Shown here: positions 42,966-51,277 of the stretch, in pieces
Layout: every line of letters starts with the position of its first letter
Numbering within the stretch: position 1 is the stretch's first letter
Source: CBDDGJ01 sp965227805
GTDB lineage: Bacteria > Pseudomonadota > Alphaproteobacteria > RS24
Assembly (NCBI GenBank): GCA_965227805.1
Contig: CBDDGJ010000004.1
Coordinates: 62,001-126,000 of the forward strand
DNA: 64,000 bases
Direction: 5' to 3'
Notes under the pieces: model-generated
Database searches by the model: none
What the model was told of the DNA's origin: nothing
Seen by the model: only the letters and a program-made list of their open reading frames with translations
Position numbers and translations under genes: made by a program

Positions 42966-43685
42966 TTATTTCCTTTTTACCTTGACAATCACAAGAACAT
43001 TTGGGCGTTCGGGGACACCATTTATGCGTTCTATCGTTGCAGATATATGATGGCGTTGCAAAACATGTCGCAATGATGTTTGTAATCCTTTGGGTATATA
43101 ACCCAATCGTTTATCTTGTCTCATAATAGCAACGGCATTCGAATCATATTGATTTTCGTTTTCAGGCAGAAGTGTAACGCTTTCCCCTTTTAAGTTGGAT
43201 AGATCATCAAAAACCTTACTTCCATGATGTCGGAAACCAGCAATATTAAAACTAATATCAAAAGGCGGATTCGCATCTTCTAATATAGGATAAAAGCTAA
43301 ATCCATCACCAGGTAACTTACCCCTGGTGTAAGACAGTAATGTAAGGCTGGGAATGTTATGGGCACATTCAGGCAATATACCGAATGAAGAAAGATAGTC
43401 CTTATAATCAGCACGTGTTTGCGGTGGCAATCTCCGTTCCAGAACAGTTTCTACGTCCGTATAAGTTCTAGTTCTTTGTGCTTCATCATATGGATAGGCG
43501 GTAAGTCCTGTGAACCCTAATTCCTTTGCTTCGCTGACATCATCATTGTCATAATAGGTTAATTCATTATTGATGATTTCACCAACGACAAACCGCCGTC
43601 CTGTATTCTGATTTAGCGCCAGGTCTTGAGTTTGCCAAATCATGATAATCTTTTTGGGATTCCATATATGTTCAATCAGATTCAT
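42966..43685 (-). CDS. HIRAN-domain protein coupled to a HipA-like kinase
   Basis: 239-aa protein. Residues about 145-235 form a HIRAN domain: 'FNIAGFRHHG', 'LKGESVTLLPENENQYDSNAVAIMRQDKRLGYIPKGLQTSL'. In eukaryotes (HLTF) this domain binds 3' single-stranded DNA ends. Residues about 15-135 ('RRFVVGEI', 'GFTGLTAYPYDEAQRT', 'LERRLPPQTRADYKDYLSSFGI', 'LLSYTRGKLPGDGFSF') look like a separate domain, reminiscent of the N-terminal region of HipA-type proteins. The start overlaps the stop of the kinase gene as ATGA, so both are translated together. It may sense DNA damage for the kinase or act as its partner; this is inference. Confidence 0.75.
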   Translation of the reverse strand: MNLIEHIWNPKKIIMIWQTQDLALNQNTGRRFVVGEIINNELTYYDNDDVSEAKELGFTGLTAYPYDEAQRTRTYTDVETVLERRLPPQTRADYKDYLSSFGILPECAHNIPSLTLLSYTRGKLPGDGFSFYPILEDANPPFDISFNIAGFRHHGSKVFDDLSNLKGESVTLLPENENQYDSNAVAIMRQDKRLGYIPKGLQTSLRHVLQRHHISATIERINGVPERPNVLVIVKVKRK

Positions 43686-44668
43686 AAATTTAAAACCTCT
43701 CTTGCATAGTTTACCCGAAACTTAATTTGTTCAATAATAAACTCTGCCCGTTTCTCACTTAATTGATAACGTGCATCTTCAAGTGTAAATTCGGTTAGCA
43801 ACATTATATCATCGAATGCCGGTTGTAGGATATTATTTAATATACGATGATAAACATACTGTGCCTCTGGAAATTGTGAAGCAATTTTCTGCAATAACTC
43901 GAAATGATGCGCCTCCTTCGGATCATCCTGCTTCCAGCGCATGTGGTGATAGCCGTTGCGAACACGCTTTTTTAACTGGTGAGGGCTAATATCAATATGC
44001 TCATTACGGATTCGATAGCTTAGCGACGTGCCATTATCAAAGGCAGGTGAACACCTCTTTTTCTTTTCCTTCTTATACGCGACAATTTGCCAATTATCAT
44101 GATGGCGGTCAGTATTACCGATAATAGCATCAAATAATAATATTTCTGCCCAACCCTCTAACCAGTTTTCAACCTTTTCATCTTCAAAAATTTGAATAAT
44201 TGTCTGAAAATTATGTTGTTTTCCCTTTTTCTCATCATAATTCTCGATATAGCGTGTGATAATATCGCCGCCACGTAAGGAAACATCCTGCCCCTCATAA
44301 TCATAGAACCATTCAATAAGACAACCATAAAAAAGGGGTGTATCGTTATGTCTATAGCAGGCAATAAAGGCAGGAGGAACTTTCACATTTAGTGCCCGTC
44401 CTAGCTTATAAGCGATAATTTCGTTCCAGAATTGTTCAAAAAGAATGGTGCCACTTTTCTCGACATAAGTCTTTTTCAGCAAATATTTGTGATGAGGCAA
44501 AAGGAAAGGATAGTCCGCTTGGTTCGGCGAGTATGTAAGAAACTTGTCACGCGTGCCTTCCGCATAAGGCGATAAATCACCGATTGACCATTGTGTTACA
44601 TCAACAATCTGATTGGTCTGTTGTTCGCTCTCACCCGATTTATAAAATTGGCTATGTGTTGTTACCAT
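43682..44668 (-). CDS. HipA/CtkA-like protein kinase
   Basis: 328-aa kinase-like protein. The catalytic loop 'GNTDRHHDNW' (184-193, Asp187 as base, Asn192 as metal ligand) and 'FDNGTSL' (210-216, Asp211 in the DFG position) are those of the HipA/CtkA and PI-kinase-like group. 'LLPHHKYLLKKTY' and 'FEQFWNEIIAYKLGRALNVKVPPA' supply the nucleotide Lys and Glu. HipA phosphorylates GltX and causes persistence; CtkA is a secreted Ser/Thr kinase; neither role is proven here. No HipB-like antitoxin is adjacent: the partner is a HIRAN protein linked by an ATGA overlap. It lies between an IS3 element and fur-katG. Confidence 0.75.
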   Translation of the reverse strand: MVTTHSQFYKSGESEQQTNQIVDVTQWSIGDLSPYAEGTRDKFLTYSPNQADYPFLLPHHKYLLKKTYVEKSGTILFEQFWNEIIAYKLGRALNVKVPPAFIACYRHNDTPLFYGCLIEWFYDYEGQDVSLRGGDIITRYIENYDEKKGKQHNFQTIIQIFEDEKVENWLEGWAEILLFDAIIGNTDRHHDNWQIVAYKKEKKKRCSPAFDNGTSLSYRIRNEHIDISPHQLKKRVRNGYHHMRWKQDDPKEAHHFELLQKIASQFPEAQYVYHRILNNILQPAFDDIMLLTEFTLEDARYQLSEKRAEFIIEQIKFRVNYAREVLNL

Positions 44669-44808
44669 ATTTAAGACTTATACCCCTGGTTTTAATGATA
44701 AACAATATAAAAGCAGCTAGTCAAAATGACTTCGGATCTCATTTGCAATTTGTTGAGATGATTCACGCAACTGGCTAAGTTCAATTTGAATATAACAAGT
44801 GCTTACTT

Positions 44809-44837
44809 AATATTTTTGTTTAATTATTAAAAATATT
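44809..44837. promoter_or_regulatory. AT-rich inverted repeat in the kinase/fur divergent gap
   Basis: AATATTTTT (44809-44817) and AAAAATATT (44829-44837) form a perfect 9-bp inverted repeat around an 11-bp core that is itself AT-rich and nearly symmetric. It sits just upstream of the fur -35 box and between divergent genes. Fur/PerR-family sites are AT-rich palindromes, so autoregulation is plausible. Confidence 0.4.
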
Positions 44838-44839
44838 TA

Positions 44840-44867
44840 TTGACTAAACTCTTTTGGCTGCTATATT
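44840..44867 (+). promoter_or_regulatory. Putative sigma-70 promoter giving a leaderless fur-family mRNA
   Basis: -35 TTGACT (44840-44845), 16-bp spacer, -10 TATATT (44862-44867). The ATG of the regulator is at 44875, 8 bp after the -10 box, about where transcription should begin, and no Shine-Dalgarno sequence precedes it. Confidence 0.5.
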
Positions 44868-44874
44868 TATAACC

Positions 44875-45303
44875 ATGGATTTCAAACAGCACCTAAAATC
44901 ATTAGGATTAAGCGTCACCTCGGTGCGCTTGGCTGTGTTTGAAGCGGTGACACATAATCCACATGCGGAAGCATCAAAAATATTTGAAGTTGTGCAAGAC
45001 ACTATCAAAACAACGTCGATACAGGCTGTCTACAAAAACTTGAATATGCTGGTTGAGCATGGGCTAGTGCGCGAGATTAAACCAAAAGGCATGTCAGCAC
45101 TTTATGAAACCCGTGTGGGTGATAATCACCCTCATTTAGTGTGCAGGTCATGCGGCGCGGTGGAAGATACATGCTGCCTTGCTGCCGCACCATCCCTGAC
45201 ATCAAGCGATCCGAAAGGATTTATAATTGACGAAGCAGAAATTACTTTTTGGGGCGTGTGCCCTTCTTGTCAAACCAAAACCGAAAAAGGAGAGAAAAAA
45301 TGA
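44875..45303 (+). CDS. Fur-family regulator (PerR-like), coupled to katG
   Basis: 142-aa Fur-superfamily repressor. The winged helix spans residues about 1-75 ('LSVTSVRLAVFEAVTHNPHAEASKIFEVV', 'TSIQAVYKNLNMLVEHGLV'). The metal region has 'DNHPHLVCRSCGAVED' and 'CPSC', a structural zinc site of two CxxC pairs. Linkage to katG points to a peroxide sensor (PerR-type) rather than iron uptake; OxyR is the more usual alphaproteobacterial katG regulator. I start at ATG 44875; the frame is open further from a TTG at 44854, but a -10 box overlaps that stretch. Its stop overlaps katG as ATGA. Confidence 0.85.
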   Translation: MDFKQHLKSLGLSVTSVRLAVFEAVTHNPHAEASKIFEVVQDTIKTTSIQAVYKNLNMLVEHGLVREIKPKGMSALYETRVGDNHPHLVCRSCGAVEDTCCLAAAPSLTSSDPKGFIIDEAEITFWGVCPSCQTKTEKGEKK

Positions 45304-47468
45304 CGCAATCCGGTAAATGCCCTTTTATGCATGGTAGTGTAACGGCGATAGACACAAGTAAACAGGATTGGTGGCCTAAAAACCTGAACCTGGATATTTT
45401 GCACCAACAGGACAGCAAAACAGATCCATTAGGAGCCACCTTTAATTATAGGGAAGCGCTTGAGAAACTTGACATTGAAGCGCTTAAGCAAGACATGCAT
45501 GCGCTTATGACGGATGAGCAAGACTGGTGGCCTGCCGATTGGGGGCATTATGGCGGCCTTATGATCCGGATGGCATGGCACTCTGCGGGTTCTTACCGTG
45601 TGGCCGATGGTCGCGGGGGGGCAGGGGCAGGTAATATTCGCTTTGCCCCGCTCAATTCCTGGCCAGATAATGCCAATCTCGACAAGGCTAAACGTCTATT
45701 ATGGCCGATCAAAAAGAAATATGGTAACGCCGTAAGCTGGGCTGATTTGATTATTTTGGCAGGGAATATCGCCTATGAATCAATGGGGCTGAAAATGTTT
45801 GGTTTTGGGTTTGGACGCGAAGATATCTGGCATCCCGAAAAAGATGTCTATTGGGGCGCGGAAAAAGAATGGCTGGCCGATAGTGAAAACCGTTTTGAAG
45901 ATTTATCGAAATCAGAAACATTAGAAAACCCTTTGGGTGCAACACATATGGGGCTCATCTATGTCAATCCGGAGGGCGTTAATGGACAGCCTGACCCCCT
46001 TAAAACCGCGGCCATGGTGCGTGAAACCTTTGCGCGCATGGCCATGGATGATGAAGAAACAGTGGCGCTTGCAGCTGGCGGACATACAGTTGGAAAATGC
46101 CATGGCGCAAGCGCGGAAGATGTGGGCGCAGAACCTGAAGGCGCAGATATTAGCGAGCAAGGCCTTGGTTGGAATAAAGCTGGCGGAACAGCCAAAGCGA
46201 ATGAAGCCATTACAAGCGGTCTGGAAGGCGCGTGGACGACCAATCCGACAAAGTGGGATAATGGCTATTTTTATCTTCTCTTTACCTATGACTGGGAGCT
46301 CAGGAAAAGCCCCGCTGGTGCATGGCAATGGGAGCCGATTGATATTAAAGACGCGGATAAAGTGCCTGATGCATCCGATCCATCCATTAAACACAACCCC
46401 ATCATGACTGATGCGGATATGGCGATGATTAAAGACCCTGTTTATCGTAAAATCTCGGAGAAATTTTATAATGACCCTGATTATTTTGCCGATGTATTTT
46501 CCCGCGCGTGGTTTAAGTTGACGCATCGTGATATGGGCCCCAGAGCTTGCTATTACGGTCCTGATGTTCCGGCAGAAGATTTAATTTGGCAAGATCCTAT
46601 TCCCGCTGGGCAAACAGATTATGACGTTGAGACATTGAAGAAAAAAATTGCCGATAGCGGTCTATCAATTTCAGAAATGGTGACGACAGCGTGGGATAGT
46701 GCGCGCACATTCCGCAGATCAGATAAACGTGGCGGCGCAAATGGCGCGCGCATTCGTCTTGCCCCGCAAAAAGAGTGGGAAGGCAATGAGCCAGAGCGCC
46801 TCGCAAAAGTGCTCGCAACGCTAGAGCCTATAGCAAAAGCAGCAGGGGCAAGTCTTGCTGATGTTATTGTGCTGGCCGGTAATATTGGGATCGAACAAGC
46901 GGCTAGGGCTGCTGGCTGCGATGCGGCGGTTCCATTCTCTCCAGGGCGTGGCGATGCCACGGATGCAATGACAGATGCAGACTCATTTTCAGTGCTTGAG
47001 CCAGTCCATGACGGGTTCAGAAATTGGCAAAAGGCTGAATATGCCGTTAACCCAGAAGAGCTTTTACTCGACCGCGCACAGCTTATGGGGCTGACAGCGC
47101 CTGAGATGACAGTGCTTTTAGGCGGCATGCGCGTGCTCGGAACAAATTATGCAGGTAGCACGCATGGTGTGTTCACCGACTCTATAGGCTCTTTGTCCAA
47201 TGACTTCTTTGTTCACTTAACGGATATGGCTTATGCATGGAAAGCTGTCGGTAATAATGCGTATCACCTTTGTGATCGTAAAACCGGTGATGTGAAATGG
47301 ACAGCCTCCCGTGTGGATCTTATCTTTGGATCGAACTCAATCCTGCGTTCTTATGCGGAAGTATATGCCCAGGATGACAATAAAGAAAAATTTGTCCATG
47401 ACTTCATTAAAGCCTGGACAAAAGTCATGGATGCGGATCGTTTTGATTTGGGTGAAAAACCTTCATAA
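45300..47468 (+). CDS. katG: Catalase-peroxidase KatG
   Basis: 722-aa bifunctional heme enzyme destroying H2O2. The N-terminal catalytic half has Arg90, Trp93 and distal His94 in 'RMAWHSAGSYR', and proximal heme ligand His262 in 'GGHTVGKCHG'. The C-terminal half is the usual inactive duplicate ('TTAWDSARTFRRSDKRGGANGARIRLAPQ'). The ATG at 45300 follows AAAGGAGAG and overlaps the stop of the Fur-family gene (ATGA), so expression is coupled to its regulator. Upstream in-frame codons belong to the overlap and are not used. Confidence 0.96.
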   Translation: MTQSGKCPFMHGSVTAIDTSKQDWWPKNLNLDILHQQDSKTDPLGATFNYREALEKLDIEALKQDMHALMTDEQDWWPADWGHYGGLMIRMAWHSAGSYRVADGRGGAGAGNIRFAPLNSWPDNANLDKAKRLLWPIKKKYGNAVSWADLIILAGNIAYESMGLKMFGFGFGREDIWHPEKDVYWGAEKEWLADSENRFEDLSKSETLENPLGATHMGLIYVNPEGVNGQPDPLKTAAMVRETFARMAMDDEETVALAAGGHTVGKCHGASAEDVGAEPEGADISEQGLGWNKAGGTAKANEAITSGLEGAWTTNPTKWDNGYFYLLFTYDWELRKSPAGAWQWEPIDIKDADKVPDASDPSIKHNPIMTDADMAMIKDPVYRKISEKFYNDPDYFADVFSRAWFKLTHRDMGPRACYYGPDVPAEDLIWQDPIPAGQTDYDVETLKKKIADSGLSISEMVTTAWDSARTFRRSDKRGGANGARIRLAPQKEWEGNEPERLAKVLATLEPIAKAAGASLADVIVLAGNIGIEQAARAAGCDAAVPFSPGRGDATDAMTDADSFSVLEPVHDGFRNWQKAEYAVNPEELLLDRAQLMGLTAPEMTVLLGGMRVLGTNYAGSTHGVFTDSIGSLSNDFFVHLTDMAYAWKAVGNNAYHLCDRKTGDVKWTASRVDLIFGSNSILRSYAEVYAQDDNKEKFVHDFIKAWTKVMDADRFDLGEKPS

Positions 47469-47651
47469 GGAAGTATATAAAATAATATCACGCTTAACAC
47501 GGGCTACAGCTTCTTTGCGCGCTATTGCAGACTCCTCTGGACGAAGCATAGCGCGTTCCATTAAAGAACATGATATTTCAAAACGGCTACCGGGCTTTTG
47601 CGCGGAACTTATTATTGACAGAGGGTAGGCCAGCCCGTTTGCGTGTCCCGC
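47469..47651. other. Gap after katG with a possible coding remnant
   Basis: In the plus strand, frames such as 'SLRAIADSSGRSIARSIKEHD' and 'TEGRPARLRVPLTALGA' read like pieces of a broken gene. They lie in different frames with stops between. I cannot assign them. No promoter or RNA is evident. Confidence 0.3.
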
Positions 47652-48551
47652 TCACCGCGTTAGGCGCATAAGCGTAGACTGTTTGTAACTTATCAAAGCC
47701 ATATCTGTTTGCGACTTGTTTGGCGAATCATCAGGGTAAAGCAACAGCGAAATGGTCATATAGCCACCATAAGCAAGTATGGTCATTTTGTGTACTTCTT
47801 CATTGCCTTGCCATATGCCTTTGGGATGAATGACGCCGCTGGCGTTATCCATGAGAGGGTATGCAAGTGCGGCTAGTGATTTTTTGGGCAATGGTGTGGT
47901 TTGTTGTCTTGCGTGGTAGAAAACGCCTGACTTTAATAAAGGCTGACTACTCCACGCCCAATCAACAAAGTCTTCTCGACCGGCCACGAGCATGGCGCAT
48001 TTATGGGTCATGATCAACCATTTCAAGATAGCAGCTGTTAGGGATACAGCATACCGTTTAGCCAGATGTTGTATCAGTACAAGGGAAATATTCTGTCCAG
48101 ATATCTGTTTTCTAAAATCATCAAGCAACGTTAACAGATAAGAGGCAAAGCAATTGGCTTCTGATTCTATATTTTTCTTATCAGAATCCCAGCGCGCCAT
48201 ATCCCGAGGAGTGCACTGGATGCCAATACTTCGTAATTTACGATGCAATAGGTAATGACTAAATTCGTGAGCAAGGGTAAAGTTGATTCGTCCTTTGGAT
48301 GAAATGGCCTAATTATAGATAATGCCCCATTCTCCAGTCTTATTGGGGGTTGGCATTAACATGCCTTCTATCTCCTTACCAAAATCATTCCCCTCAATCA
48401 TTGTTATAGGCTTACTGGGAAATAATTGACTCGAAAGTTCGCTTGCAACCGACTTGACATTAATAGGAAAACGCTCATTTTCGTGAAAGGCGCTGTTTAG
48501 AATATGTGTAATGCGAATTTCCTATGCCTGCGGTGTGTGAGGATTACTCAT
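47652..48551 (-). pseudogene. ImmA/IrrE-type metallopeptidase gene with two in-frame amber codons
   Basis: A 300-codon frame from ATG 48551 is intact except for TAG at codon 10 (48524-48522) and codon 81 (48311-48309). After the second stop comes 'GRINFTLAHEFSHYLLHRK', the zinc-binding HExxH of the ImmA/IrrE family at codons 95-99, then 'IESEANCFASYLL', also typical, and a long unfamiliar C-terminal part. ImmA-like proteases cleave repressors of the XRE type; the adjacent upstream gene encodes such a repressor, and its stop overlaps this start (ATGAGTAA). No other defects occur over 900 bp. It is either a young pseudogene or a gene needing amber readthrough. Without readthrough only a fragment from an internal start, lacking HExxH, could be made. 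Confidence 0.8.
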
Positions 48552-48867
48552 CCTTTGAACCCCATACCTCAATTATCTGCTTAATTTTCTCTTTATCATC
48601 GTCCTCAAGACGGTTAAAGTTCCTAAAGAAAGCCTCCTTTAGGGCTGCATCATCAGTGCTAGCATTTTCATCTAGCAGATATTCAGTCGTTACCCCAAGG
48701 GCGATAGCAATTTTATTTAGCTTCGCGGCTGACGGCTTTCTAGTATCTCGATTTTCCAATTCCCATAAACAACTTTTGCTGGATTGAGTTAATTTCGCGA
48801 GTCGATCCAGAGAAAATCCTTTCTGCTTACTTTGCTGTTTTAGTTTTTCGCTGAGGGTGATGGCCAT
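48544..48867 (-). CDS. XRE-family transcriptional regulator
   Basis: 107-aa protein with an N-terminal helix-turn-helix of the Cro/C1 type: 'SEKLKQQSKQKGFSLDRLAKLTQSSKSCLWELENRD' (about 5-42), then 'PSAAKLNKIAIALGVTTEYLLDE'. The acidic C-terminus ('EDDDKEKIKQIIEVWG') is a common oligomerisation tail. ATG 48867 follows GGAGG with 6-nt spacing. It overlaps the ImmA/IrrE-type gene downstream, the classic phage/ICE repressor-antirepressor pairing, so its probable role is to control that module or a lost mobile element. Confidence 0.88.
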   Translation of the reverse strand: MAITLSEKLKQQSKQKGFSLDRLAKLTQSSKSCLWELENRDTRKPSAAKLNKIAIALGVTTEYLLDENASTDDAALKEAFFRNFNRLEDDDKEKIKQIIEVWGSKDE

Positions 48868-49048
48868 GATGTTCCTCCGTTTGATTGTACTCATTTTTTT
48901 GTTCTATATACAAAACAAATTTATTATTGATAAGAGAATTTAATTGAAGTAGGAAGTGAATGTTCGGCATGCTGAATATGGCGTCAAGAATTGAGAAAAG
49001 TAAATTGCTTTAATATTTTAAGTTTAAAATTTTGAAAAGGTTTAGAAT

Positions 49049-49897
49049 ATGTCAAGAAAACGAACAAAAATTGCTATTATATATGATTTTGATGGAACGC
49101 TAGCCCAAGGTAATATCCAAGAAAATTCATTTATACCTAATCTAGGTTTGACTAAAAAAAAGTTCTGGGCGGAAGTTAAAAAGTTAGCCAAAGAACAAGA
49201 GATGGATGAAGTTTTAGCCTATATGCACATGTTAGTAAGTAAAGCTACGCGAGAAAATAACGTTAAAATTAACCGTAAAGGTTTTCTAGAACATGGGAAA
49301 CAAGTGCAATATTTTCCGGGTGTAGAAGCTTATTTTGATTTAATTCAAACCTATGTTAAGAAAAAGAATATTAATTTAGAGCATTATATTATTTCCTCTG
49401 GCACCAAGGAAATAATTCAAGGAACATCGATCGCTAGTAAATTTAAGAGCATTTATGCATCTTCATTTATGTATGACCAACATGAGGTCGCAATTTGGCC
49501 TGCTATAGCGATAAATTATACAACAAAAACTCAATTCTTATTTAGGATTAACAAAGGAATTGATGATGGGTGGAGTAACGATAAAATAAATAAATTTATT
49601 CCTGAGCAGAAACGCCAAATTCCTTTTAGTCATATGATTTACTTAGGTGATGGAGAGACGGATATTCCAGCAATGAAAATGGTTAATTATCAAGGAGGGA
49701 CTTCAATCGCTGTTTATCCTCCCAATAAAAAGGGAGCAAAGAAAAAAGCAAATAAATTGTTAGAAGAAGGACGAGCTAGCTATGTAGCGCTAGCTAATTA
49801 CAAAGAAGAAGGAGATCTTTATAAAATTATAACGGCAACATTGGATGCTATTATAGCCAAGGATAGTATTAAAAATTTTAGCTTACCTAGTAATTAG
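49049..49897 (+). CDS. HAD-superfamily phosphatase (phosphoserine phosphatase-like), AT-rich
   Basis: 282-aa HAD protein: motif I 'IYDFDGTLAQGN', a helical cap (about 30-100), motif II 'YIISSGTKEII', and motif IV 'IYLGDGETDIPAMKM'. The order and cap resemble SerB-type enzymes, but substrate residues are not conclusive. The C-terminus is Lys-rich ('PPNKKGAKKKANKLLEEGR'). Base composition is clearly more AT-rich than its neighbours and codons favour A/T endings, so it was probably acquired horizontally. It stands alone, with no operon partner, divergent from the XRE gene. Confidence 0.8.
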   Translation: MSRKRTKIAIIYDFDGTLAQGNIQENSFIPNLGLTKKKFWAEVKKLAKEQEMDEVLAYMHMLVSKATRENNVKINRKGFLEHGKQVQYFPGVEAYFDLIQTYVKKKNINLEHYIISSGTKEIIQGTSIASKFKSIYASSFMYDQHEVAIWPAIAINYTTKTQFLFRINKGIDDGWSNDKINKFIPEQKRQIPFSHMIYLGDGETDIPAMKMVNYQGGTSIAVYPPNKKGAKKKANKLLEEGRASYVALANYKEEGDLYKIITATLDAIIAKDSIKNFSLPSN

Positions 49898-50219
49898 AGT
49901 TTTTTCATAGTTAAAGAATTGGCTTTAACCTATGATGTGACAACCGGCGAAATCAAAATTATTACACAGAATGGTAGCTAGACATAGGGTTTTCGGTTAG
50001 GTGTGATCATAGTGTGAATTTTATATGAGCATTAAGTAATGACTAAGAGGTAAAGTTATACAGGGTATAGAAACTCCATAACGTGTGAGTTTACAGAGAA
50101 AATATGCACAAATTTACCCTAACACCACACAAAAAGGAATCATTCCCACCTCTAGGTAGAGGGTATTCACTATGGCCGTTATAATTGTTGAGTTTATCCG
50201 TAAAATCTCATATAAAACG
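49898..50219. other. 322-bp gap with a short protein-end remnant
   Basis: Bases about 49912-49980 read 'KELALTYDVTTGEIKIITQNGS' and then stop, which looks like the last residues of a lost gene. An imperfect inverted repeat (CATAGTTAAAG / CTTTAACCTATG, 49908-49936) overlaps it but is not followed by a T-run. Nothing else is recognisable before the catabolic operon ends at 50220. Confidence 0.3.
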
Positions 50220-51266
50220 CTATTTAATTTGTGTTTGCAAGATACCGAGATGGCTTCCATATGTGAGCACCGTGTCGCCTTTACGTAAATAGGCCGAGGG
50301 AAGCCATATGTTTGGCATTTGAAAAGCAACCCCCTCCGGCGTTCCCAGCAAAATAGCTGTGCCATGCTTCAGCCTGTCACACGCTGCGAGTCTGATCGTC
50401 TCGCCATATAGATAAAAATCCTTATCGCATAAGGCTAATGCTTTTTGTGCAATAGATGGCGCGTCCCAGATCATCAGTCCGGCACTGTCGCGCTGACGCA
50501 GGCGGTCATTTACCGCCAGTCCCAATTCAATGTGATTATAAAATTCAGGCTTAGCCGGCACGATCAAAATGGCACCGACCGGTAGCATGGCTTCGCCCCC
50601 CTTGCCTTCGGGAAAACCGGTGCGCCCCATAGGTTTTCTAAGATTGATATGGCGCAAAAGAGCCCACCGATCTGTCAAATCATTGCACAATACAAAACCA
50701 AACCTAGCAGAACCGTCCGGCACAATATCGTCAATCGCAACGGCGCATAGCTCGACCTCATAATCCAACCTTGTGCGCTGCTTGACCGGCGTTTGCCAAT
50801 CGGTTGGGGCAGATAATTTCGGGAATAAAAATGGCCCATCATCAAGGCCAGTTTCTTCGGCATGTGCTTTGAAGTTCACGCCGGCGGCGACAGTGCCGGT
50901 CTGTGTATCAAATGGCACGCCTAAATCTTGCCATTTATAAGTGTTTGTCTCGGCATCCAAAAGGGCGCGTAATTTGTCATCGCCTAGCGTGCGTAGGAAA
51001 TCCAGCGGTTCTTGTCCTTGTATGGCTGTGGCAGCGGCAAGGTCAATGGCAGTGATGCCCTCACGATCCATCCGAACCACCAATAGGCTTTTCCCGGTTT
51101 TCGTGCGTGCAAAACTGATCGCTTGTTCTATTGGCGCCAGTTCAAAGGCTATGTCAGGTGCGTGTGTCAGCTGTTCATTGAAAATCGGGCGTGATACATA
51201 AAGGCTACGTGCAATAACTGCCACCAGTAGAATCACTAAAATGAGAATGCTGATTTGGAGAAACAT
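50220..51266 (-). CDS. Fumarylacetoacetate hydrolase-family protein with N-terminal membrane anchor
   Basis: 348-aa protein. Residues about 1-25 are one hydrophobic helix (MFLQISILILVILLVAVIA), so it is membrane-anchored or exported, unusual for FAH enzymes. The FAH domain (about 110-345) has 'AAGVNFKAHAEE', metal ligands in 'LDYEVELCAVAIDD', 'FGFVLCNDLTDRWAL', 'TGFPEGKGGEAMLPVGAILIVP' and 'LLGTPEGVAFQ'. The family cleaves C-C bonds of acyl-pyruvate-type ring-opening products or decarboxylates them. Start 51266 has AGGGA upstream. It is the last gene of a TetR-controlled operon with a flavin hydroxylase, suggesting breakdown of an aromatic or related ring. Confidence 0.8.
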   Translation of the reverse strand: MFLQISILILVILLVAVIARSLYVSRPIFNEQLTHAPDIAFELAPIEQAISFARTKTGKSLLVVRMDREGITAIDLAAATAIQGQEPLDFLRTLGDDKLRALLDAETNTYKWQDLGVPFDTQTGTVAAGVNFKAHAEETGLDDGPFLFPKLSAPTDWQTPVKQRTRLDYEVELCAVAIDDIVPDGSARFGFVLCNDLTDRWALLRHINLRKPMGRTGFPEGKGGEAMLPVGAILIVPAKPEFYNHIELGLAVNDRLRQRDSAGLMIWDAPSIAQKALALCDKDFYLYGETIRLAACDRLKHGTAILLGTPEGVAFQMPNIWLPSAYLRKGDTVLTYGSHLGILQTQIK

Positions 51267-51277
51267 TTTTATCATCC

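Noticed and set aside
49908..49936. Inverted repeat after the AT-rich HAD gene as a terminator
   Set aside because: The T-run is before the stem on the plus strand and becomes an A-run on the minus strand, so it fits neither direction.
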